DNA of 41,459 nt from Streptomonospora mangrovi (GTDB lineage Bacteria; Actinomycetota; Actinomycetes; Streptosporangiales; Streptosporangiaceae): assembly GCF_027604915.1 (NCBI RefSeq), contig NZ_JAJAQC010000061.1:1-41459 (forward strand), written 5' to 3'. A program made the position numbers and the translations under genes. Below are positions 1 to 7,743 of the stretch, one piece after another. Under the pieces are notes generated by a model, which saw only the letters and a program-made list of their open reading frames with translations, made no database searches and had not been told where the DNA came from. Positions within the stretch are counted from its first letter, which is position 1. Each line of letters opens with the position of its first letter.

Positions 1-111
1 CGCCGCCCGGGTCCGCCGGCGCGGCGCCGCCCGGTCCCCCGTGCCGGGCAGCGCCGCGCTCCCCGGTCCGCGCCGCTCCCCCGGTGGCGGCGCGGGCCGG
101 GCACGCGCGCG

Positions 112-145
112 GCCCCGGCCGCCCGTGCGGGTGGGCGGCCGGGGC
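112..145 (-). terminator. Hairpin downstream of the AGCS symporter
   Basis: A perfect 13-bp GC-rich stem (112-124 with 133-145) encloses an 8-nt loop and lies just past the transporter stop codon. It has no T-run, so it is a GC-rich terminator candidate. The rest of positions 1-152 holds no gene I can support. Confidence 0.5.
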
Positions 146-152
146 GCGGGGG

Positions 153-1604
153 TCAGCGGCGCGCCGGGGCGTCGTCGCCGGCCCAGTAGTCGGCGTTGGG
201 GATACCGGCCGACTCGGGGTCGAACGTGGGGTCCAGCCCCCGCTTGCGTTGGGCGTCGTAGTCGCGCAGCGCCCGCAGCGCGGGCTTGGCCAGGAACAGC
301 AGGCAGAGCATGTTCACCCAGGCCAGCGACGCGTATCCGACGTCGCCGATGGCCCAGATGAGGTCGGCCGACTGCACCGAGGCGTACATCGTCACCGCGA
401 TCATGACCAGGCGCAGGGCGAGCACCCAGCCGCCGCGCACGCCGGTGCGCGACAGGTAGGTCAGCGCGGTCTCGGAGATGTAGTAGAACGCCACCAGGGT
501 GGTGAAGGCGAACAGCGTGATCGCGATCGCCACGAACACCGGCCCCACGCCCGGCGCCACCGAGCTGACCGCCGCCTGGGTGAACGCCGACCCGGCCTCC
601 ACACCCGGCAGGTTGTCGGCCAACTGCTGCCCGTCCTCGGTCAGGACGTTGTAGTTGCCGGTCACCACGATCATCAGCCCGGTCGCCATGCAGACGAACA
701 GGGTGTCGATGTAGATGGAGAACCCCTGCACCAGCCCCTGCTTGACCGGGTGCGACACGTCGGCGGCGGCCGCCCCGTAGGTGCCCTCGCCCACTCCGGC
801 GACGTTGGAGAACATGGCGCGGCGCACGCCCCACGCGACCGCCGCGCCGACGATGCCGCCGAAGACCGAGTCGGTGCCGAACGCGCTGCCGACGATCAGG
901 GCGATGGCGCCCGGTATCTCGGCGGCGTGCACGGCCAGCACGACCACGGCGGCCAGGATGTAGCCGGCCGCCATGACCGGCACCAGGATGTCGGCCACGC
1001 CCACGACCCGCTTGCGCCCGCCGAACACGACGAAGGCGAACGCGGCGGTGAGGACCACCCCGCTGATCCACGGGCTCACCCCGGTGGCGGTGTCGATGGC
1101 GGCGGTGATGTTGTTGGCCTGCACGCCCGGCGCCAGCACCGCGTACAGCGCGATGGTGGTGACGGCGGCGACCACGGCGAGCCACTTCAGGCCCAGCCCG
1201 CGTTCGATGTAGTAGGGGATGCCGCCCCAGAACCGGCCGTCGATCTTGCGCTTGTAGATCTGGGCGACGGTCGACTCCACGAACGCCAGGGCGCTGCCCA
1301 GCAGCGCCATGACGCCCATCCAGAACAGGGCGCCGGGGCCGCCGGCGGCGATGGCGGTGGCCACGCCGGCGATGTTGCCCACGCCGATGCGGCTGGACAG
1401 GGTCAGGGCCAGCGCCTGGAACGAGGAGATGCCCTCGGTGGCGTCCTTGCCGCCGCTCTTCTCGGCGCGGATCTGGCGGAGCATGTCGGGCAGCAGCCGG
1501 AACTGCACGCCGCGGGTGAGCACGGTCAGGGTCAGGCCCAGTCCCAGGGCCAGCACGACCAGCGGGTTCCACAGCCAGTCGTTGATGGTGACGAGGATTT
1601 CCAT
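153..1604 (-). CDS. AGCS-family alanine/glycine:cation symporter
   Basis: This is a multi-pass inner-membrane carrier of the alanine/glycine:cation symporter (DagA/AlsT) family, importing a small amino acid with Na+ or H+. It is 483 aa, close to the usual family length, with about ten hydrophobic segments. The family signature is clear: SRIGVGNIAGVA at residues 71-82 and GGPGALFWMG at 88-97. I start at the ATG at 1604 because MEILVTIND begins the conserved N-terminus; a GTG 15 codons upstream would add an unconserved Pro/Thr-rich leader. The Shine-Dalgarno is weak (GAGAG). It is last in the minus-strand hydroxyproline operon, so imported hydroxyproline or proline is a reasonable inference, although the family classically moves alanine or glycine. 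The family call is firm; the substrate is a guess. Confidence 0.9.
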   Translation of the reverse strand: MEILVTINDWLWNPLVVLALGLGLTLTVLTRGVQFRLLPDMLRQIRAEKSGGKDATEGISSFQALALTLSSRIGVGNIAGVATAIAAGGPGALFWMGVMALLGSALAFVESTVAQIYKRKIDGRFWGGIPYYIERGLGLKWLAVVAAVTTIALYAVLAPGVQANNITAAIDTATGVSPWISGVVLTAAFAFVVFGGRKRVVGVADILVPVMAAGYILAAVVVLAVHAAEIPGAIALIVGSAFGTDSVFGGIVGAAVAWGVRRAMFSNVAGVGEGTYGAAAADVSHPVKQGLVQGFSIYIDTLFVCMATGLMIVVTGNYNVLTEDGQQLADNLPGVEAGSAFTQAAVSSVAPGVGPVFVAIAITLFAFTTLVAFYYISETALTYLSRTGVRGGWVLALRLVMIAVTMYASVQSADLIWAIGDVGYASLAWVNMLCLLFLAKPALRALRDYDAQRKRGLDPTFDPESAGIPNADYWAGDDAPARR

Positions 1605-1702
1605 GGCGGACCAACTCTCGGTCGTCCGGGGCGTCGGCGGCGCGCGCACGCGGGGCCGACGGAGGGAGGAGGGGTGAAGGGGGGATGGCGGGGATGGAGG
1701 TG

Positions 1703-1738
1703 GCGGTGCGGGGCGGCGGTGGAACCGCCCCGCACCGC
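1703..1738 (-). terminator. 14-bp-stem hairpin between epimerase and transporter
   Basis: Perfect 14-bp arms (1703-1716 and 1725-1738) enclose an 8-nt loop. The hairpin separates the racemase domain from the AGCS start 100 nt further on. It could partially terminate the operon transcript or shield upstream mRNA. The minus-strand sequence after it is C-rich and G-poor, with no T-run. Confidence 0.55.
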
Positions 1739-1800
1739 GTGGCGCGCGCCCGGGGGCGCGGGGGGCCGCGCGGCCCGCCCCGCGTGGGAGCCCCCGGGGG

Positions 1801-2778
1801 GGGGTCGCGCGGGTCCAGCAGGTACTGGCCCATGCCGGTGATCCAGGCGCTGCCGGTCACCGTGGGCACCGCGGCCGGCAGCCCGCCGACCTCGGCGGCC
1901 TCCACCAGGCGCCCGGTGAACCGGGTGCCCAGCAGCGACTCGTTGACGAAGTCGGCGCCCAGGTCCAGTTCGCCGCGGGCGTGCAACTGGGCCATGCGGG
2001 CGCTGGTGCCGGTGCCGCAGGGCGACCGGTCGAACCAGCCGGGGTGGATCACCATGGCGTTGCGCGCGTGGGAGCCGTCGCGGCCGGGCGCGACGATCTG
2101 CACGTGCTTGCACCCGGAGATCCGCGGGTCGGCGGGGTGCACGGGCCGGTTCTGCTCGTTGATCGCCGCCATGATCGCCAGGCCGGTGTCCATCATCCGG
2201 TCCTTGGCGGCCTTCTCGAAGGGGATGCCGAGGTCGGCCGCCGGGACGATCGCGTAGAAGTTGCCGCCGTAGGCCATGTCGTAGGTGACGGTGCCCACCC
2301 CGGGCACCTCGACCCGGGCGTCCAACTCCAGTGAGAACGACGGGACGTTGCGGATGGTGACCGCGGCCGCCCGGCCGTCCTCGACGGCGACCTCGGCGGT
2401 GACCAGGCCGGCCGGGGTGTCCAGCCGGACCGTGGTCACCGGCTCGGTGACCTCCACCATGCCGGTCTCCACCAGCACGGTGGCCACCCCGATGGTGCCG
2501 TGCCCGCACATCGGCAGGCAGCCGGAGACCTCGATGTAGAGGACCCCCCAGTCGGCCTCGGGGTGCAGGGGCGGCTGGAGGATGGCCCCGCTCATGGCGG
2601 CGTGCCCCCGGGGCTCGTTGACCAGCAGTTGGCGGATGTGGTCGAGGTGCTCCACGAAGTACTCGCGCCGCTCGGCCATGGTGGCGCCCGGCACGGGCGC
2701 CACCCCGCCGGTGATCACCCGGGTCGGCATCCCCTCGGTGTGGGAGTCGACCGCGGAGAAGTAGCGTGCGGCGCGCAT
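1801..2778 (-). CDS. Proline racemase / 4-hydroxyproline 2-epimerase (no stop codon found)
   Basis: This cytosolic cofactor-independent epimerase converts trans-4-hydroxy-L-proline to cis-4-hydroxy-D-proline by a two-thiol mechanism. Reading from the ATG at 2778 I see the first catalytic segment MCGHGTIG (Cys91) and the second DRSPCGTGTSA (Cys254). Both thiols are present, which favours epimerase/racemase over the hydroxyproline dehydratase variant, where one Cys is Thr. The N-terminus (VDSHTEGMPTRVI) is also typical. The conserved domain ends near LLDPRDP at about residue 326, where a C9 run (minus strand) begins. No minus-strand frame contains a stop between there and the AGCS start, and this frame stays open to the window edge. 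The end coordinate given is therefore the domain limit, not a real terminus. The start lies 1 nt past the upstream deaminase stop, so translation is probably coupled. Confidence 0.82.
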
Positions 2779-2779
2779 G

Positions 2780-3703
2780 TCAGGCCACCGGCTGGGCGGA
2801 GGCGAGGTGGTCCAGGGCCCGGCGCATGTCGGCCTCCAGGGCGGCGAGCTTGTCGCCGGTGATGGGCCCGCGCGGGGGCCGGCACGGGCCGCCGTAGCGC
2901 CCGACCTGCTCCATGCCGTACTTGATGGCCTGCACGAACTCGGTGCGGGAGTCCCAGCGGAACGCGGCGACCAGCGGCTCGTAGAGGGCGCGGGCCTCCT
3001 CCAGGCGGCCGGCGGTGGCCAGGTCGAACAGGCGGGCCGACTCGGCGGGGAACACGTTGGGGAACCCGGCGAACCAGCCGGTGGCGCCCATGAGCAGCGC
3101 CTCCAGCGCGACGTCGTCGGCGCCGGCGACCACGGTGAGGTCGGGCACCAGTTCGCGCAGCTCCAGCACGCGGCGCACGTCGCCGGTGAACTCCTTGACC
3201 GCGACGACGTTGTCGATGGCGGCGATCTCGGCCACCAGGCGCGGCGTGAGGTCGACCTTGGTGTCGAAGGGGTTGTTGTAGACCATCACCGGCAGGCCGG
3301 CGGCGGCCACCTGCTCGAAGTGGTGGATGATCTCGGACTCGTTGGCGCGGTACATGGTCGGCGGCAGGCACAGCACGCCGTCGGCGCCGTCCTCGGCGGC
3401 CTTCTCGGCCCAGGCGCGGGCCTGGTGGGCGCCGACCCCGTGCACGCCGACGACCACGACGCCGTCGGAGCCGACGGCCTCGATGGCGGTGCGCGCGACC
3501 GCGCGGCGCTCATCGTCGGTCAGCGAGGAGTACTCGCCCAGCGAGCCGTTGGGGCCCACCCCGCGGCAGCCGCTGTCGACCAGCCAGCGGCAGTGCTCGG
3601 CGTAGCGGTCGAGGTCGACGCGCAGGCCGGCGGGGGCGGCGGGGTCCTCCTGGTAGGGCAGCGCCGTGGCGACGATGACCCCGTCAAGCTTCTCTTGCGT
3701 CAT
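2780..3703 (-). CDS. DapA-family 1-pyrroline-4-hydroxy-2-carboxylate deaminase (probable)
   Basis: This is a dihydrodipicolinate synthase/N-acetylneuraminate lyase-family (beta/alpha)8 barrel of 307 aa. The Schiff-base lysine is in VAVKEFTGD (Lys170), the catalytic tyrosine in VMVYNNPF (Tyr142), and the carboxylate-binding turn is GPNGSLGEYSSL (50-61). A biosynthetic DapA has the GTTGE version of that turn, so GSLGE points to a catabolic aldolase or deaminase. In hydroxyproline operons this family deaminates 1-pyrroline-4-hydroxy-2-carboxylate to alpha-ketoglutarate semialdehyde, and the flanking genes support that role. The ATG at 3703 is chosen because AGGAG sits 7 nt upstream; an earlier start would add a Pro-rich leader. 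One nucleotide separates its stop from the epimerase start. Confidence 0.88.
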   Translation of the reverse strand: MTQEKLDGVIVATALPYQEDPAAPAGLRVDLDRYAEHCRWLVDSGCRGVGPNGSLGEYSSLTDDERRAVARTAIEAVGSDGVVVVGVHGVGAHQARAWAEKAAEDGADGVLCLPPTMYRANESEIIHHFEQVAAAGLPVMVYNNPFDTKVDLTPRLVAEIAAIDNVVAVKEFTGDVRRVLELRELVPDLTVVAGADDVALEALLMGATGWFAGFPNVFPAESARLFDLATAGRLEEARALYEPLVAAFRWDSRTEFVQAIKYGMEQVGRYGGPCRPPRGPITGDKLAALEADMRRALDHLASAQPVA

Positions 3704-3774
3704 GGCTCCTGTTTCCGGTTCCTCGGGATGGGGTGGGACGGTGGGGGGCGGGGGCGCGGGCCGGGCCGCGGCGG

Positions 3775-5145
3775 TCACCGCGGGCCCGCGCAGGTGTTCG
3801 TGCCGTCGGCGGTGTTGCCGGCGGCCAGCTCGCCGAGCCGCACGGGAGCGGCGATGGGCCGGCGGGCGAACCCGTCGGCGAGTCGGGGGTCGCCCAGCAG
3901 TTCGGCGACGTTGCGGCCGCAGACGCGGCCCTGGCAGGGGCCGAGTCCGGCCCGGGTGACCAGCTTGAGGGGGCGCGCGGCCGAGGCGGCGCGCTCGCGG
4001 GCGGCCGCGCGCAGCTCACCGGCGCCGACCTCCTCGCAGCGGCACACCAGAGTGTCCTCGGCGAGCCAGGTGGTCCAGCCGGGGCGCACGGGGTGGGCGG
4101 CGGCCAGCGCGGCGGCGAACCGGCGCCCGCGCCGGACGCGGCGCAGCGCGGCCAGCGGGGGGCGGGGGTCGCGGCCGACCAGGCGGGCGGCCGCGGCTCC
4201 GGCGACCTCGCCCTCGGCCGCCGAGAGCGCGGCGCCGCCGATCCCGGTCAGCTCGCCGGCGGCGAACACCCCGGGCACCGAGGTGGCCTGGGCGGCGTCG
4301 ACCCGGACGAACCCCTCGGCCATGGCGCAGCCGGCCGCGACGGCGAGTTCGGTCTGGGGGGTGAACCCGAAGCCGACGCAGACCGCGTCGGCCTCGACGC
4401 GCCGCTCGGTGCCGGGCACCGGGTTCCAGTCGCGGTCCAGCCGCACGGTGGTGGCGGCTTCGACGGCGTCGCGGCCGTGGGCGGCGACCACGGTGGTGCG
4501 CGGCCGGTAGGGGACGCGGTGGCGGGCGAGGGCGGCGAGGTGACCGGCGAGTTCGCCGAGCTTGCCGCTGCCGGCGAGGACCCCGGCGGGGTCGCGCAGC
4601 CAGCCGGTGACGGGCTCGCCCGCCTCCAGCACGGCGGTGATGCGGGCGCCGGCGTCCAGCAGCGAGCGGGCCACCGGCAGCAGGAACGGCCCGGTGCCGG
4701 CGAGCAGCACCCGCTCCCCCACGGCCAGGCGCTGGGCCTTGGCCAGCGCCTGGGCGGCGCCGGCGGTGAACACGCCCGGCAGGTCCCAGCCGGGGAAGGG
4801 CAGGGCGCGGTCGTGGGCGCCGGTGGCCAGGACGAGGGCGCGGGTGTCGACGGTGGCGCCGGTGCGGCCGGGGTCGTCGGCGGGTCCGGTGCGCAGGTGC
4901 AGCCGGTGGCCGCCGGGCACGGGCTCGATCGCCCACACCACGGTGTCGGGGCGGTGCTCGACACCGGGCGGCAGGGCGGTGGCGGGGTCGTGGGCGCGGG
5001 CTCCGGCGAGGGCGTCGCGGCGCAGGTACTGCCCGCCGGGCGCGGGTTCGGCGTCGATCACGCAGACGTCGGCGCCCGCGGCGGCGGCGCTGCGGGCGGC
5101 GGCCAGGCCGGCGGGGCCGGCGCCGATCACGGCGATGCGGTTCAT
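3775..5145 (-). CDS. FAD/NAD(P)-dependent subunit of D-hydroxyproline dehydrogenase (HcnB/OoxA-like)
   Basis: This 456-aa flavoprotein resembles the HcnB, octopine/nopaline oxidase A and D-hydroxyproline dehydrogenase alpha subunits. It opens with a Rossmann FAD motif (GAGPAG, 8-13) and a second dinucleotide fold lies mid-protein. A BFD-like [2Fe-2S] cluster domain near the C-terminus carries Cys368, Cys370, Cys404 and Cys409. In the enzyme it would pass electrons from the substrate-oxidising subunit to the respiratory chain. Its ATG overlaps the stop of the small 2Fe-2S gene (ATGA), which implies stoichiometric, coupled translation. A 71-nt gap separates it from the deaminase. The hydroxyproline role rests on context; the family alone is also compatible with other imino- or amino-acid oxidases. 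Confidence 0.85.
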   Translation of the reverse strand: MNRIAVIGAGPAGLAAARSAAAAGADVCVIDAEPAPGGQYLRRDALAGARAHDPATALPPGVEHRPDTVVWAIEPVPGGHRLHLRTGPADDPGRTGATVDTRALVLATGAHDRALPFPGWDLPGVFTAGAAQALAKAQRLAVGERVLLAGTGPFLLPVARSLLDAGARITAVLEAGEPVTGWLRDPAGVLAGSGKLGELAGHLAALARHRVPYRPRTTVVAAHGRDAVEAATTVRLDRDWNPVPGTERRVEADAVCVGFGFTPQTELAVAAGCAMAEGFVRVDAAQATSVPGVFAAGELTGIGGAALSAAEGEVAGAAAARLVGRDPRPPLAALRRVRRGRRFAAALAAAHPVRPGWTTWLAEDTLVCRCEEVGAGELRAAARERAASAARPLKLVTRAGLGPCQGRVCGRNVAELLGDPRLADGFARRPIAAPVRLGELAAGNTADGTNTCAGPR

Positions 5146-5411
5146 CGGGGCAGCTCCGCTCCGTGCTGCACGCGGATGTCGTCCCCCTCGGCCACGCGGC
5201 GGCGGCAGGCGCGCACGTCGGGCACGCCGTTGACGACCACCAGGCAGTCGAAGCAGACGCCGATGCCGCAGAAGACGCCGCGCGGGCGGCCGGCGCCCCG
5301 GGTGGTGCGCCAGGAGCGGCGCCCCTGGCGCAGCAGCACCGCGGCCACGGTCTCTCCGGGCGTGACGGCGACCTCGCGGCCGTCGATCCGCGCGGTCAGG
5401 CGCTCGCTCAC
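5142..5411 (-). CDS. Small [2Fe-2S] subunit of D-hydroxyproline dehydrogenase (HcnA-like)
   Basis: This 89-aa ferredoxin-like electron-transfer subunit has plant-type [2Fe-2S] cysteines Cys48, Cys53, Cys56 and Cys69 (FCGIGVCFDC, then VRAC). It matches the small subunit of three-component HcnABC/LhpBEF-type dehydrogenases. The GTG at 5411 is preferred because a near-perfect AGGAGGTG lies 6 nt upstream. An alternative GTG at 5492 overlaps the upstream stop (GTGA) and would add a 27-aa Pro/Ala-rich leader. Its stop overlaps the next gene's ATG. The frame is short and GC-rich and is easily lost inside a longer overlapping open frame. Confidence 0.85.
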   Translation of the reverse strand: MSERLTARIDGREVAVTPGETVAAVLLRQGRRSWRTTRGAGRPRGVFCGIGVCFDCLVVVNGVPDVRACRRRVAEGDDIRVQHGAELPR

Positions 5412-5488
5412 GGGCGCACCTCCTGGGGCGGGGTCGGGGTGGGGGCCGCCGGAGGCGGCGGCTTGGGGACGGGGGTCGGCGGGAGCGC

Positions 5489-6676
5489 TCACGCGGTGGC
5501 CTCGGCCAGGAGCGCGGGGCGGTCCACGCGGAAGGGGGCGGGGTCGAGCACGGGGTCGGCGCCGGTGACCAGGTCGGCCAGCAGCCGGGCGGTGCCGGCG
5601 GCCAGGCCGATCCCGGCGCCCTCGTGGCCGGTGGCGTGCCACAGGCCGGGCAGGCGGGGGTCGGGGCCGATGACCGGCAGGTGGTCGGGGGCGTAGGGGC
5701 GGAACCCGCCGTAGGCGCGCATGACGGGCACCCGCTCCAGCACCGGGAACAGGGCGGCGGCCTTGCGGGCGATGGCGCGCAGCACGTGGACGCGCATGGT
5801 GTCGTCGAACCCGACGCGCTCGCGGCTGGAGCCGATGAGGACGGTCCCGGCGGCGGTGGACTCCACGACGGTGGAGGTCTGGAGGTCGGCGTCGTCGCTG
5901 CCGACGGCGCCCACGTAGTCGGCGTCGTAGACCTTGCGGCGCACGGTGCCCGGCGGCAGGGGCGCGGTGACCAGCACGACGCCGCGCCGGGGGCGGATGT
6001 CCAGGGCGACGCCGGCGGCCTCGGCGAAGGCGCCCGACCAGGGGCCGCAGGCGTTGACGACCGCGCCGCAGGGGATGTCGCCGGCGCTGGTGGCCAGCGC
6101 GGCGACGGCGCCGGAGCGGTCGCGGCGCACGCCCAGCGCGGCGGTGTGGGCGCGGACCTCGCCGCCGCGGGCGCGCACGGCCGCCAGCAGCGCGGTGGCG
6201 GCGAGCACCGGCTGGAGTTGGGCGTCGTCGGGGTAAAGGACGGCGCCGGAGACGCGCGGGGTCAGGTGGGGCTCCAGTTCGCGGGCCCGCCGGGGGGTGA
6301 TGTCCTCGGCGCGCACGCCCTGGTCGCGCTGGGTGGCGGCGAAGGCGGCCAGCGCCTCGGCGTCGGCGTCGCCGAGGGCGGCCACCAGGCCGCCCTTGGG
6401 GTCCCACTCGGCCTCGGCGGCGCTCGGGCCGATCTCCTCGCGCAGGCCGGCCAGCAGGTCGGGCCACAGCTCGCGCGACACCTGGGCGAGCCGGAGTTCG
6501 GGGCCGGGCTCCTTGTCGGAGACCAGGACGTTGCCCTCGCCCGCGCCGGTGGTGCCCGAGGCGGGGGCGCCCCGGTCGACCACCACGACGCGGCGGCCGG
6601 CCGCGCTCAGCGCCTCGGCGCACGCGGCGCCGACGACGCCCGCGCCGACCACGACGACGTCGGGACTCCCCGGCAT
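5489..6676 (-). CDS. DAO-family FAD oxidoreductase, D-hydroxyproline dehydrogenase catalytic subunit (HcnC-like)
   Basis: This 395-aa D-amino-acid-oxidase/glycine-oxidase-fold flavoprotein is probably the subunit that oxidises cis-4-hydroxy-D-proline to 1-pyrroline-4-hydroxy-2-carboxylate. It shows an N-terminal Rossmann motif VVGAGVVGAACAE (GxGxxG at 11-16). It also has the family's central NACGPWSG segment and the C-terminal FAD-closing GHEGAGIGLAAGTARLLADL. It is the first gene of the operon. Its ATG at 6676 follows AGGGGTGG with acceptable spacing, and the promoter and an operator lie 25-80 nt upstream. Clustering with the 2Fe-2S and FAD/NAD subunits argues for a membrane-linked dehydrogenase rather than a free oxidase. 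Confidence 0.87.
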   Translation of the reverse strand: MPGSPDVVVVGAGVVGAACAEALSAAGRRVVVVDRGAPASGTTGAGEGNVLVSDKEPGPELRLAQVSRELWPDLLAGLREEIGPSAAEAEWDPKGGLVAALGDADAEALAAFAATQRDQGVRAEDITPRRARELEPHLTPRVSGAVLYPDDAQLQPVLAATALLAAVRARGGEVRAHTAALGVRRDRSGAVAALATSAGDIPCGAVVNACGPWSGAFAEAAGVALDIRPRRGVVLVTAPLPPGTVRRKVYDADYVGAVGSDDADLQTSTVVESTAAGTVLIGSSRERVGFDDTMRVHVLRAIARKAAALFPVLERVPVMRAYGGFRPYAPDHLPVIGPDPRLPGLWHATGHEGAGIGLAAGTARLLADLVTGADPVLDPAPFRVDRPALLAEATA

Positions 6677-6700
6677 GGCACACCACCCCTCATCAGAAGG

Positions 6701-6718
6701 CGTTCATTAAAGCGAACG
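6701..6718. promoter_or_regulatory. Operator dyad CGTTC-N8-GAACG, copy 1
   Basis: An inverted repeat (CGTTC at 6701-6705, GAACG at 6714-6718, 8-nt AT-rich spacer) sits at the expected transcription start of the hydroxyproline operon. An identical-arm, identical-spacing copy lies at 6828-6845. The position fits repression; the adjacent XRE/cupin protein is the obvious candidate binder. Confidence 0.55.
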
Positions 6719-6724
6719 ATGAGA

Positions 6725-6753
6725 GGCTAATCATGCGACGTGGCTCACGTCAA
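6725..6753 (-). promoter_or_regulatory. Predicted promoter of the hydroxyproline operon
   Basis: On the minus strand TTGACG (6753-6748) is followed after 17 nt by TTAGCC (6730-6725). This puts the start point near 6718, on the operator dyad, with about 40 nt of leader before the first gene. The -35 is a good match and the -10 only fair. The stretch is clearly less GC-rich than its surroundings. Confidence 0.45.
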
Positions 6754-6827
6754 TGCCCGATTGGTGGCAAGTTTCCCCAGGTGTTCAGGTTTTACTTGCC
6801 CGGAACACGGCCGCAACGCCCTACAGG

Positions 6828-6845
6828 CGTTCGCCGCGATGAACG
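6828..6845. promoter_or_regulatory. Operator dyad CGTTC-N8-GAACG, copy 2
   Basis: The second copy has CGTTC at 6828-6832, an 8-nt spacer and GAACG at 6841-6845. A looser GTGTTC/GAACAC dyad with a 16-nt spacer (6781-6808) lies between the two copies. It sits about 75 nt upstream of the -35 box, compatible with activation or looping. Confidence 0.5.
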
Positions 6846-6871
6846 AAAACGGGCGGGAGGCGCGGCCAATA

Positions 6872-6889
6872 CGGCGGTCGGGGCCGCCG
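6872..6889 (-). terminator. Possible terminator after the XRE/cupin regulator
   Basis: A 6-bp stem (6872-6877 with 6884-6889) with a 6-nt loop lies 21 nt past the regulator stop. On the minus strand it is followed by a short TATT stretch. It is weak but well placed. Confidence 0.35.
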
Positions 6890-6910
6890 GGGCCGCCGCG
6901 CCCGGCCGGA

Positions 6911-7528
6911 TCAGGCCCGGCGCCGGCGGCCGGGCACCGAGCAGGCGCGCGCGGCGGGCGAGGGGACGTCGGGGGCGTCGTCGGAGTACTGGAGGAGCAG
7001 GGTGGAGGCCACCGGCTCGGGGCCGACCGCCTCGTAGAAGTGCGGGTGCTCGGCGGAGAAGCACACGTAGTCGCCCGGCCCCAGTTCGTAGGGGTCGTCG
7101 GGCGGCCCCAGCCGCAGCACGCCCGAGGTGACGATGTGGTGCTCGCGGCCGGGATGGCCGTCGGAGTACTGCGGCCGCCCGGGGCGGAAGCGCTGGTCGT
7201 AGAGTTCGATGGTGCCCTCGGTGAGGTCGAGGCGGCGCAGCATCCGCAGGTCCACGGCGTCGCCGCTGAAGACCTCGACCTCCTCGGCCCGCACGAGCAC
7301 GACGTCGGGGTCGGGGCGCTCGGTCAGCAGCGACGACACCGGCACGCCCAGAGCGTTCGACAGACTGAACACGGTCTCCAGGGTGGGGTTGCCCGCGCCC
7401 GACTCCAGTTGCGACAGGGTGCCCTTGGCGATCCCCGATCCGCGGGCCAGCTCCGACAGCGAGATCCCCGCCATTTCGCGCAGGACACGCAGATTGGCCG
7501 CCAGCACCTGTCCGCCGCGTCCGCGCAC
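6911..7528 (-). CDS. XRE-family transcriptional regulator with C-terminal cupin
   Basis: This 205-aa DNA-binding protein has an N-terminal helix-turn-helix (about 9-63, including GISLSELARGSGIAKGTLSQ) and a C-terminal double-stranded beta-helix (about 110-185, with HHIVTSGVLRLG and LGPGDYVCFSAEHPHF). Such HTH/cupin-2 proteins commonly sense a small metabolite and control neighbouring catabolic genes. It lies directly upstream of the hydroxyproline operon on the same strand, with twin dyads in between. I prefer the GTG at 7528 because GGAGGGG lies 6 nt upstream. A GTG at 7606 would give 231 aa with an unconserved Pro/Arg-rich leader and no clear ribosome-binding site. Confidence 0.85.
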   Translation of the reverse strand: MRGRGGQVLAANLRVLREMAGISLSELARGSGIAKGTLSQLESGAGNPTLETVFSLSNALGVPVSSLLTERPDPDVVLVRAEEVEVFSGDAVDLRMLRRLDLTEGTIELYDQRFRPGRPQYSDGHPGREHHIVTSGVLRLGPPDDPYELGPGDYVCFSAEHPHFYEAVGPEPVASTLLLQYSDDAPDVPSPAARACSVPGRRRRA

Positions 7529-7680
7529 CGTGGACCCCTCCCCCGGTTCGGCCGCCCGTCCCGGCCGGCCGGCGGCGCGGCGGGCGGGGGCACTCGAATC
7601 GTTCACTGGAATGTACCGGCCCGGGGCCGCGCAGGCGAGCCCCGGCCCCGGCCGCGGACCCGGCGCGGCCTCTCGGCGCC

Positions 7681-7737
7681 GGGTGCCACCGGACGGCACC
7701 CTGCGGCATCGGGACGCGCCCGTGCCCGGACGGGCGC
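7681..7737. terminator. Tandem hairpins downstream of crtY
   Basis: Two perfect stems lie just beyond the lycopene cyclase stop. One is 7 bp (7681-7687 with 7695-7701) and the other 8 bp with a 6-nt loop (7716-7723 with 7730-7737). They would separate the carotenoid transcript from the regulator gene next to it. Confidence 0.45.
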
Positions 7738-7743
7738 CCCTGG

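Noticed and set aside
84-1841. A 585-codon plus-strand open frame opposite the AGCS transporter
   Set aside because: It is antisense to a clear membrane transporter, His/Gly/Arg-rich, with no family resemblance.
3775-6676. Hydrogen cyanide synthase (hcnABC)
   Set aside because: The subunits are homologous, but the linked epimerase and DapA-family deaminase fit D-hydroxyproline dehydrogenase much better.
5142-6686. A single 514-codon frame running through the DAO gene into the 2Fe-2S subunit
   Set aside because: Only its last 89 codons are coding; the upstream part is an Arg/Gly-rich out-of-frame reading of the DAO gene, and a strong SD marks the real GTG at 5411.
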